A stretch of DNA of 12,821 nt from Thermoleophilia bacterium. GTDB taxonomy: Bacteria > Actinomycetota > Thermoleophilia > Gaiellales > SKUG01. The translations under genes and the position numbers were made by a program. The notes under the pieces are model-generated. The model worked only from the letters and a program-made list of their open reading frames with translations, was not told where the DNA came from and ran no database searches. Below are positions 6,932-12,292 of this stretch, in pieces (the first letter of the stretch is position 1; every line of letters starts with the position of its first letter). The stretch spans positions 1 to 12,821 of the forward strand of contig JAOPYW010000071.1 of NCBI GenBank assembly GCA_025964405.1. Direction: 5' to 3'.

Positions 6932-7942
6932 ATGAGTGCTGCTTCCTACCCCAACCAGCCGAACGCCCTACCGCAGCCCGCGGTCGGCGCCGGCGCATCG
7001 GTCACGCTGCCCGGTCGCGCCGCCAACGACGGTGGCGCGGTCACGGCTCCGTCGCGCACGCAGTTCCAGCAGATGTGGGATACGTTCAAGGGCCACCGCG
7101 CGGCGTACATCGGCCTGTGGGTGCTCGGCGCGATGGTCGTCGGCTGCATCTTCCTGCCGTTCGTGCTGCAGGATCCGGCGGCGCCTGACATGAAGATCCT
7201 GGCGGCGACGCCGCCGAGCGGCGCGCACCTGCTCGGCACCGACGGCATCGGTCGCGACGTGTTCGCGCGGCTCGTGAACGCGGGGCGGATCTCGCTCGCG
7301 ATCGGGTTCGTCGTCGCCATCGGGGCATCGATGCTCGGTGCGACGGTGGGCGTGATGGCGGGCTACTTCGGCGGCCGCGTCGACGCGGGCCTCATGTGGA
7401 TCGTCAACGTGCTCATGACCATCCCTTCGCTGCCGCTGCTCATGTCGATGGCGGTGCTCGTCGCGAGCCCGACGTCGGCGATCGGTCCCTACATCAAGGC
7501 GTTCCCACAGTGGATGCGCATCGCGTTCGTGATGGTCGCGCTCGGCTGGATGGGCATCAGCCGCGTCGTACGCTCCCAGGTGATCAGCCTGCGCGAGCAG
7601 GAGTTCGTCGAGGCGGCGCGCGCACTGGGCGGCAAGGACACGCGCATCATGTTCCTGCACATCCTCCCGAACTGCATCAGCGTCATCGCGGTGTTCACCA
7701 CGCTCGCCGTGTCAGGCGCGATCATCGGCGAGAGCGCGCTGAGTTTCCTCGGCATGGGCGTGCAGCCGCCGACCGCGACCTGGGGCAACATGCTCGCCGA
7801 CGGCCGCGACCTGTTCTCGATCCTGCAGTACTGGTGGACCGTGTGGTTCCCGGCGCTCGCGATCTTCGTCACCGTGCTGAGCGTCAACTTCATCGGTGAC
7901 GGTGTGCGTGACGCGATGGATCCGAAGTCGCAGAAGAAGTAG
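6932..7942 (+). CDS. ABC importer permease, DppC/OppC type
   Basis: A 336-aa inner-membrane permease, the partner of the upstream DppB-type protein. Residues 1-45 form a Pro/Ala-rich cytosolic tail. The OppC_N-type segment TFKGHRAAYIGLWVLGAMVV (51-70) is the first helix. The family signature HLLGTDGIGRDVFARL is at 99-114. The EAA coupling loop EAARALGGKDTRIMFLHILP is at 227-246 and ESALSFLGMGVQPP at 267-280. The C-terminus is lysine-rich and cytosolic. The start ATG is 1 nt after the previous stop codon and has GGTGA 6 nt upstream, which shows tight coupling. No ATP-binding subunit gene (DppD/DppF) follows: the next coding region is on the other strand beyond a hairpin and two palindromic repeats. 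Confidence 0.94.
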   Translation: MSAASYPNQPNALPQPAVGAGASVTLPGRAANDGGAVTAPSRTQFQQMWDTFKGHRAAYIGLWVLGAMVVGCIFLPFVLQDPAAPDMKILAATPPSGAHLLGTDGIGRDVFARLVNAGRISLAIGFVVAIGASMLGATVGVMAGYFGGRVDAGLMWIVNVLMTIPSLPLLMSMAVLVASPTSAIGPYIKAFPQWMRIAFVMVALGWMGISRVVRSQVISLREQEFVEAARALGGKDTRIMFLHILPNCISVIAVFTTLAVSGAIIGESALSFLGMGVQPPTATWGNMLADGRDLFSILQYWWTVWFPALAIFVTVLSVNFIGDGVRDAMDPKSQKK

Positions 7943-7947
7943 TGGCG

Positions 7948-7965
7948 GGCGCGGCATCCCGCGCC
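7948..7965 (+). terminator. Hairpin after the permease operon
   Basis: GGCGCGG (7948-7954) pairs with CCGCGCC (7959-7965) around a 4-nt loop, starting 5 nt after the permease stop codon. There is no T-run. It could end the importer transcript, and it directly abuts repeat copy 1. Confidence 0.5.
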
Positions 7966-8007
7966 GAAAGTCACGTGGGGCCGGCATGCCGGTCTAACCC
8001 GACATTC
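7966..8007. repeat. 42-bp palindromic repeat, copy 1 (downstream pair)
   Basis: First of four copies of a 42-bp element. Bases invariant in all four: GAA at 1-3, GTCAC at 5-9, G at 12 and 14, CCG at 16-18, T at 22, CCGG at 24-27, CT at 29-30, GAC at 36-38, TTC at 40-42. The dyad centre lies exactly between positions 21 and 22. The outer 7-bp arm is GAAnGTC/GACnTTC, with an A/A mismatch here at position 4/39. The inner core in this copy is the perfect palindrome CCGGCATGCCGG. It starts 70 nt before copy 2. Confidence 0.9.
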
Positions 8008-8035
8008 GGCAGGCAGCGAGACCGATCGCCGCATC

Positions 8036-8077
8036 GAACGTCACAAGGGTCCGGAGTACCGGTCTGACGCGACATTC
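8036..8077. repeat. 42-bp palindromic repeat, copy 2 (downstream pair)
   Basis: Same element and orientation as copy 1, separated from it by a 28-nt spacer. The inner core is the most degenerate (CCGGAGTACCGG). The variable outer pair (4/39) is C/A on this strand and U-G in minus-strand RNA. Its last two bases overlap the stop codon (8076-8078) of the DUF559 gene, so the repeat would be in the 3' end of that transcript. Confidence 0.9.
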
Positions 8078-9020
8078 AACCCGCGATCCCGCGCCTGAGC
8101 CGGCACGGACGCAACCCTTGGGCGATTCGTGCCTGCGCGATCGCGAGGGCGATCTCGGACTCGACCTCGTGAGGGCGTTTCCAGACGTCCAGCCAACCGA
8201 TTCGCAGCACGCGATATCCCGCGTCCCGGAGCGCCTGGTCACGCCGGCAGTCTTCCCCCATCTGCTCAGGCGTGTCGTGGCGACCGTCGACTTCGATGAC
8301 GAGCTTCAGTTCAGGGAACCTGAAGTCGGGTTCGAGACGTCGCGTAGGTGTGTCGAATGACGCGTTGAACAGGAATCGCGGCACTCGCATTCTGATGAGC
8401 ATGGAGTGCACCTGCACCTCCGACATGCTTCGCGCGCCGGCGCTTCCGGTGCGGTGAAGTTCCAGTGCGGCCCGCACGACGCACACGCCTCGGCGGCGAT
8501 GTTGGACCGCGACGTAGCGATCCAGTTCCTCTAAGTCGAGATGTCTTTTCCACGCGAGGCGGTGGAGAACGTGGGCGAGCTCGGGGTACGTCGCGTGGGT
8601 GGCCAAGGAGCAGATGAGCTCCGGAACGAACACCGCATCGATCCCGTCGACGAGCATCCGCGGTGGCAACAGCCGGGTGCGGTGCACAGTGACACGATCG
8701 AGCGAACCAGCATGGTGTGTTGCCACGATGTCAATCGTCACCGATGCCGGGTTCATGACGCCGAGCAACTGGCCAAGTGCCGGCCCCGTCAACAGGCACC
8801 CGTTCCCGCAGGCAAGGACGGCCGCGCGACAACGTCCGGCGAGGGTCAGGTCGTCGATTCCCAAATTCACGACGCGTGGATGTACCAGTTGGAACTGCCC
8901 CGCCCGCACCTTGTCGTACACGGTGCTCGACGCAAAGCCCAACTCGCGGAGTTCGAGGATGCTCGCAACACAGTGGTGGCTCGCGGCAAATCGACGAAGG
9001 GAAGCGTTTCGAGCATGCAT
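8076..9020 (-). CDS. AbiEi-like N-domain + DUF559/Vsr-like PD-(D/E)XK nuclease
   Basis: A protein of 314 aa (319 if it starts at the TTG at 9035; the positions below use that longer form). Residues ~12-60 (SLRRFAASHHCVASILELRE, then a Ser/Thr turn, then the YDKVRAGQFQLVHPRVVNLG strand pair) look like the winged-helix domain of AbiEi-type antitoxins, a likely DNA-binding part. The middle (65-200) is an alpha/beta region seen in this family. The C-terminus (205-305) is a DUF559/Vsr-like PD-(D/E)XK fold: SMSE (203-206), EPDFRFPE with Asp 237, IEVDGRHD with Glu 248 and Asp 250, RRDQALRDAGYRVLRI (264-279), WKRPHEV. The nuclease residues look intact. No nucleotidyltransferase toxin (AbiEii) is adjacent, so it is not half of a usual toxin-antitoxin pair. 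Lower GC than the neighbours and four bracketing palindromes suggest acquisition as a unit. A TACTTT (9081-9086, minus strand) could be its -10 box. Activity and target are unknown. Confidence 0.85.
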   Translation of the reverse strand: MHARNASLRRFAASHHCVASILELRELGFASSTVYDKVRAGQFQLVHPRVVNLGIDDLTLAGRCRAAVLACGNGCLLTGPALGQLLGVMNPASVTIDIVATHHAGSLDRVTVHRTRLLPPRMLVDGIDAVFVPELICSLATHATYPELAHVLHRLAWKRHLDLEELDRYVAVQHRRRGVCVVRAALELHRTGSAGARSMSEVQVHSMLIRMRVPRFLFNASFDTPTRRLEPDFRFPELKLVIEVDGRHDTPEQMGEDCRRDQALRDAGYRVLRIGWLDVWKRPHEVESEIALAIAQARIAQGLRPCRLRRGIAG

Positions 9021-9123
9021 GTGGGGAGCCTGCAATGCGGAGCGTCACGAGCAGCGCGTCGATCGTGCCGCTGCGGAAACAAAGTAGTCACGCATCGGTG
9101 ACCCTGCCGGTGTTCGCATCATC

Positions 9124-9165
9124 GAATGTCACCTGGGACCGGCATCCCGGCCTGACGTGACGTTC
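9124..9165. repeat. 42-bp palindromic repeat, copy 3 (upstream pair)
   Basis: Same element and orientation as copies 1, 2 and 4. The outer arms pair as GAATGTC/GACGTTC with one T-G wobble at position 4/39. The inner core is CCGGCATCCCGG. It lies about 100 nt upstream of the nuclease gene start and 28 nt before copy 4, the same spacing as in the downstream pair. Confidence 0.9.
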
Positions 9166-9193
9166 AATGTCAGCTGTCGAGCGCGTGCGCGTT

Positions 9194-9235
9194 GAACGTC
9201 ACGTGAGACCGACATGCCGGTCTGGGCCGACGTTC
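9194..9235. repeat. 42-bp palindromic repeat, copy 4 (upstream pair)
   Basis: Fourth copy, same orientation. It has the best secondary structure: perfect outer arms GAACGTC/GACGTTC and inner arms AGACCG/CGGTCT. The two arms are separated by a symmetric 5x5 unpaired stretch (positions 8-12 and 31-35). Its start is 70 nt after copy 3. It matches copy 1 at 34 of 42 positions. Confidence 0.9.
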
Positions 9236-9441
9236 GACGCCGCTGGAGCTTACCGCCGACCGGCTCGCGCCCGCCCCCCCTGCACGCAGCAACGCCGCCC
9301 CGAGACGGGACGGCGTGCACTGCGGCTCTCAGCCTCGATGCAGGTCAGGCGTAGTGATCACGGGCGGCGTCCCCGAGGTCGTGCCTTGCTGCGCATGGAT
9401 GGCGGCTCGATCGGCGAAGGTCGAGCGCGTGTCGCGGTCGA
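9236..9441. other. Non-coding stretch right of the repeats
   Basis: About 200 nt without a supportable gene. Together with copies 3 and 4 it makes a 420-nt stretch lacking coding potential. It holds a 7-base C run (9274-9280) and a terminator-like hairpin (9292-9316). Nothing else is recognisable; the short open frames here have no coding character. Confidence 0.6.
9292..9316 (-). terminator. Hairpin downstream of the 130-aa gene
   Basis: ACGCCGCCCCG (9292-9302) pairs with CGGGACGGCGT (9306-9316) with one mismatch and a 3-nt loop. On the minus strand it lies 125 nt past the stop codon of the 130-aa gene. It is the only strong hairpin in the stretch. There is no proper T-run. Confidence 0.5.
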
Positions 9442-9834
9442 TCAGGCGGCGACGAGCACCGGCATGACACCCTCGGCGCCGGCGACGCTCACGATGCGCG
9501 GCATGTGCTCGTAGGCGACGAGGCGCATCGATGCGGCCCAGTCGAGCTCGTGGCCCAGCGTGCAGACGACGTAGCCGCTGTCGGTGGTGATCACGACGTG
9601 GTTGACGCCCGAGCGCTGCGCCAGCACGTAGGCGACGCGGTCGGCGACGGCGAGGTCGGTGGTCTCCTCGAAGACCTGGGCGACGGTGATCTCGAGGTCG
9701 GTGCCGGGCGACATGCCGGGGAAGTAGCCGATCGGCAGTCCCTGGTAGGCGTGCCATCCGGTGATCGGAGCCGTGTCGGCGGCGAGCTCGGTGGTCGGAA
9801 CGATGTGGGCTGAGGCGAGGCGGTTGCTGTTCAT
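9442..9834 (-). CDS. Uncharacterised 130-aa protein
   Basis: I do not recognise a family. The frame reads MNSNRLASAHIVPTTELAAD... and has a natural amino-acid mix, with core strands such as RVAYVLAQRSGVNHVVITTD (66-85) and GYVVCTLGHELDWAASMRLV (87-106). It is acidic, has one Cys (91), no signal peptide and no membrane helix. The helix/strand alternation suggests a small soluble alpha/beta protein. The overlapping frames on this strand (one 169 aa, one much longer, crossing the M42 gene) are Arg/Pro-rich or antisense artefacts. Start: ATG at 9834, preceded by no Shine-Dalgarno but by TACCTT exactly 6 nt upstream, so probably leaderless. It is divergent from the M42 pair and shares a repeat-rich 100-nt intergenic region with it. 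Confidence 0.7.
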   Translation of the reverse strand: MNSNRLASAHIVPTTELAADTAPITGWHAYQGLPIGYFPGMSPGTDLEITVAQVFEETTDLAVADRVAYVLAQRSGVNHVVITTDSGYVVCTLGHELDWAASMRLVAYEHMPRIVSVAGAEGVMPVLVAA

Positions 9835-9840
9835 GCATTG

Positions 9841-9846
9841 AAGGTA
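9841..9846 (-). promoter_or_regulatory. Candidate -10 box (TACCTT) for the 130-aa gene
   Basis: On the minus strand TACCTT lies 6 nt before the ATG at 9834, placing the likely transcription start on the start codon itself. No clear -35 box is visible. Confidence 0.4.
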
Positions 9847-9879
9847 CGACGGCTCGCCCGGTGTCGTGCGAGTGGAATT

Positions 9880-9929
9880 ACCTACCTTAGGTGGATGGGT
9901 TAGGTAGGTGATCCCCGGGGGGTAGGTAG
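9880..9929. promoter_or_regulatory. AGGTAGGT repeat cluster in the divergent promoter region
   Basis: ACCTACCT (9880-9887) and AGGTAGGT (9902-9909) form a perfect 8-bp inverted repeat with a 14-nt gap. Inside lies the small palindrome ACCTTAGGT (9884-9892). A further GGTAGGTAG follows at 9921-9929, six bases before the GTG start of the first M42 gene. The cluster occupies the only space between two divergent genes, so an operator for a shared regulator is plausible. The last copy may also act as a weak ribosome binding site. Confidence 0.5.
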
Positions 9930-9934
9930 CCCGG

Positions 9935-11053
9935 GTGACCGACGCCCCGAAATCCCAGTCCCCATCCCAGCCGCCGTCGACGCCGGACCCGTTGTTCGAC
10001 GACGCTGCGGAGCGGTTCCTGCTCGAGCTGCTCGACGTGCCGGCGCCCTCCGGATTCGAGGAACCAGCCGCCGAACGCTGGCGCGAGCGAGCGGAGGAGA
10101 TCGGCGCGACCGTCACCACCGACCGCATCGGCACCTCGTTCGCGTCGTCGGGCGGCACAGGAACCCGCATCGCGATCGTCGGCCACGTCGACGAGATCGG
10201 GCTCATCGTCACCAAGATCGACTCCAAGGGCTTCCTCAAGGTGACCTCGATCGGCGGCTGGGATGCCGTCGTGCTCCCCGGCCAGCGCGTGCGCATCGTC
10301 GGCACACCCGCCGGCGGCCCGGTGATCGGCTCGATCAGCCGCACTGCCGTGCACGCGCTCGACGCCACGCAGCGCGCCACGATGCCCAAGGTCGACGACC
10401 TCTCGATCGACATCGGCGTCTCGACCGCGGAGGAGGCGAAGGCGCTCGTGCGCATCGGCGACCCGGTGGTCATGCACGTGACGCCCCAGCGCGTCGGTGG
10501 CGCGGGCTCGACCCGCCTCATGAGCCGCTCCATCGACAACCGGGTCGGTGCGTTCGTCGCGCTCGAGGCCGTGCGCATCGCGAAGGAGCGCGGCATCGCA
10601 GCAGACGTCGTCGCGGTCGCCTCGGTCGGCGAGGAGATCGGCGCGGGCGGTGCCACCGCCGCCACCTACGGCCTGCGCCCCGATCGCACCTGCGTCGTCG
10701 ACGTCACCACGCCAGGAGACACCCCAGGCGCATCCGACCTCGGCGACCTCGCGCTCGGCAAGGGCCCGATCCTCTCCCGCGGCGCCACCCTCACCGCGCG
10801 CGTCGTCGACGAGCTGATCGAGGCCGCCGAGGCCGCCGAGCTGCCGTTCCAGCTGCGCGCGAAGGGCCTTCGCACCGCCACCGATGCCGACCAGACCATC
10901 AAGGCCGGCCCCGGCATGGCAACCTGCCTCGTCAGCGTGCCCGCGCGCTACCTCCACACGCCGGTCGAGCAGGTCGACCTCGCAGACATTCGATCGTCCA
11001 TCGACGTCATCGTCGCCTGGATCGAGCACGTAGCCACGAAGGAAGCCACATGA
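9935..11053 (+). CDS. M42 family metallopeptidase (glutamyl aminopeptidase/TET-like), first of two
   Basis: A 372-aa cytosolic dimetal aminopeptidase of family M42 (TET/FrvX/YsdC group), which trims short peptides from the N-terminus. It starts with a Pro/Ser-rich 20-residue tail, then ELLDVPAPSGFEEPAA (31-46). The metal ligands and catalytic residues are all visible: His 84 and Asp 86 in GHVDEIG, Asp 201 in SIDNRVGAF, the Glu pair 233/234 in VGEEIGAGG, Asp 256 in VVDVT, and His 341 in RYLHTP. The dimerisation/PDZ-like insert is about 95-180. Length is normal. The start is GTG 9935, downstream of a GGTAGGTAG stretch. The stop codon overlaps the ATG of the next gene (ATGA). M42 enzymes usually form dodecameric tetrahedra; no substrate preference can be read from the sequence. 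Confidence 0.93.
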   Translation: MTDAPKSQSPSQPPSTPDPLFDDAAERFLLELLDVPAPSGFEEPAAERWRERAEEIGATVTTDRIGTSFASSGGTGTRIAIVGHVDEIGLIVTKIDSKGFLKVTSIGGWDAVVLPGQRVRIVGTPAGGPVIGSISRTAVHALDATQRATMPKVDDLSIDIGVSTAEEAKALVRIGDPVVMHVTPQRVGGAGSTRLMSRSIDNRVGAFVALEAVRIAKERGIAADVVAVASVGEEIGAGGATAATYGLRPDRTCVVDVTTPGDTPGASDLGDLALGKGPILSRGATLTARVVDELIEAAEAAELPFQLRAKGLRTATDADQTIKAGPGMATCLVSVPARYLHTPVEQVDLADIRSSIDVIVAWIEHVATKEAT

Positions 11054-12147
11054 GCGACGCCACCACCACGCCCGACGACGATGCGCCCAAGGACGAGCGG
11101 AAGCTCCCCTACTACGCGGGCGACGTACGCATCGAGGGTGACTCGCTCGACTTCCTGCTCGAGCTGCTCGACACGCCGGCGCCCTCCGGTTTCGAGGAAC
11201 CCGCCGCGCAGCTGGTGGAGCAGTACGCGGCGCCGTGGGCCGACTCGGTCGAGCACGACGGCATCGGCAACGTGCATGTCACCGTCAACAAGGGCGCGAA
11301 GCACCGCGTGATGATCACCGGCCACATCGACGAGATCGGCTTCATCGTCACCCGCATCGACGGCAACGGCCTGCTCCGCTTCGAGCAGGTCGGTGGTTGG
11401 GACCTCACCGTGCCGGCCGGCCAGCGCGTGCGCATCATCACGCGCGACGGCATCCGCATCGGCACGGTCGGCAAGCTCGCACCGCACCAGATCAAGGACC
11501 GCGCGAAGGCTCCCACCCTCAAGGACCTCTGGATCGACATCGGCGCCGCCACCCAGGACGAGGCGAAGGCCCTCGTGCGCATCGGCGACCCGGTCGTGCT
11601 CGACACCACGCCACACGTGTTCGACAACCGCCGCGTCATGAGCCGTTCCGTCGACGACCGCATCGGCGCGTTCGTCGCGCTGGAGGTCGCCCGCCGCGCC
11701 AAGGGTGCCGACGTCGAGGTCATCGCCCTCTGCGCGACGCGCGAGGAGATCGGCTGCATCGGCGTGCTGCCCGGCACCTACGGCGCCGACCCCGACGAGG
11801 CGATCGCCGTCGACGTCACCTTCACCAGCGACGTGCCCGGCGACCATGGCGACGAGAACGCCGTGGGCAAGGGCCCTGTCGTCACGATCGGCGCCACCAC
11901 CCGCGTGCGCATCTCCCGTGAACTGATCGCGCTCGCCGAGGAGGCCGAGATCGACATCCAGCTCTCCGCCGCCGGCCGCTACACCGGCACCGACGCCGAC
12001 AACGTGATCCGCGCCGGCCGCGGCGTGCCCGTCGGCGTGGTCAGCGTCGCGACCCGCTACCTGCACTCCCCGGGCGAGCTGTTCGCGCTCGAGGATGCGG
12101 AGGCCACGATCGACCTCGTGCACCGCTGGGCCACCCGCGTTCGCTGA
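11050..12147 (+). CDS. M42 family metallopeptidase, second of two
   Basis: A 365-aa paralogue of the preceding protein, translated from an overlapping ATGA, so the two are made from one mRNA. It shares long blocks with it, for example LLELLDTPAPSGFEEPAA (37-54), GGWD, PAGQRVRI, EAKALVRIGDPVV and RYLHSP. Ligands are present: His 92 and Asp 94 (GHIDEIG), Asp 202 (SVDDRIGAF), Glu 232/233 (REEIGCIG), Asp 255 (AVDVT), His 339 (RYLHSP). Differences near the active site are DDR instead of the usual DNR, and CATREEIGCIG, where most members have a Gln/Gly before the Glu pair. These suggest a different specificity rather than loss of activity. It ends 145 nt before the next gene. A tandem pair could build a mixed oligomer, as known for archaeal TET proteins; that is inference. 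Confidence 0.93.
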   Translation: MSDATTTPDDDAPKDERKLPYYAGDVRIEGDSLDFLLELLDTPAPSGFEEPAAQLVEQYAAPWADSVEHDGIGNVHVTVNKGAKHRVMITGHIDEIGFIVTRIDGNGLLRFEQVGGWDLTVPAGQRVRIITRDGIRIGTVGKLAPHQIKDRAKAPTLKDLWIDIGAATQDEAKALVRIGDPVVLDTTPHVFDNRRVMSRSVDDRIGAFVALEVARRAKGADVEVIALCATREEIGCIGVLPGTYGADPDEAIAVDVTFTSDVPGDHGDENAVGKGPVVTIGATTRVRISRELIALAEEAEIDIQLSAAGRYTGTDADNVIRAGRGVPVGVVSVATRYLHSPGELFALEDAEATIDLVHRWATRVR

Positions 12148-12161
12148 TTCACAGGTTACCT

Positions 12162-12189
12162 TCACGAACAGCTCACGAAATCTCGCGAA
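12162..12189. promoter_or_regulatory. Helically phased TCACGAA direct repeats
   Basis: TCACGAA occurs at 12162-12168 and 12173-12179, and TCGCGAA at 12183-12189. The steps of 11 and 10 nt put all three on one face of the helix. They lie about 90 nt before the -10-like box of the nuclease gene. The rest of the 145-nt gap holds a 6-bp GCGGCC/GGCCGC hairpin (12213-12231) that could end the M42 transcript. Confidence 0.4.
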
Positions 12190-12277
12190 CGACGGCCTGA
12201 TCAGGGGTTTCGGCGGCCTTCCGTGGGCCGCGTCGGCCAATTCGGCTCACAAAGTGACGCACGGCGACCCACGCGCC

Positions 12278-12286
12278 TGAAATATT
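12278..12286 (+). promoter_or_regulatory. Candidate extended -10 (TGAAATATT) for the endonuclease
   Basis: TG-A-AATATT, an AT-rich patch in a very GC-rich region, ends 6 nt before the ATG at 12293. The transcript would begin at the start codon, and there is no Shine-Dalgarno. Confidence 0.4.
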
Positions 12287-12292
12287 CCGACG

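Larger units (their letters stand above)
7966..9235. other. Gene-plus-palindromes accessory unit (putative island)
   Basis: A 1,270-bp unit made of repeat pair 1-2, the single nuclease gene on the minus strand, and repeat pair 3-4. All four repeats are direct copies, and both pairs have a 70-nt period with unrelated 28-nt spacers. Hand counts of 60-base lines give 57% GC at 8341-8400 and 8701-8760 and 63% at 8881-8940, against 72% at 7561-7620 and 77% at 11641-11700. I see no transposase, no target duplication and no tRNA attachment site. The border could extend further right, to about 9440. Confidence 0.5.

Noticed and set aside
8076..9020. A type IV toxin-antitoxin (AbiE) locus
   Set aside because: Only the AbiEi-like N-domain is present, fused to a nuclease; no AbiEii nucleotidyltransferase gene is adjacent.
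7966..9235. A CRISPR array from the four spaced repeats
   Set aside because: There are only two repeats on each side of a gene. They are divergent (34/42 and 32/42 matches in the pairs compared), and there is no cas gene.
9880..9909. A DtxR/IdeR iron box
   Set aside because: Only TTAGGT-like half-sites are present; spacing and the second half do not match the known 19-bp consensus.
9442..10665. A 407-aa minus-strand gene crossing the first M42 gene
   Set aside because: Its upstream two thirds are antisense to a well-supported M42 gene and rich in Ser/Thr/Arg. Only the last 130 codons look like protein.
10948..12240. A 430-aa minus-strand frame, and a 380-aa one at 9887-11029
   Set aside because: Both are mirror frames of the M42 genes, rich in Asp/Ala/Gly/His/Val, as expected opposite GC-biased codons.
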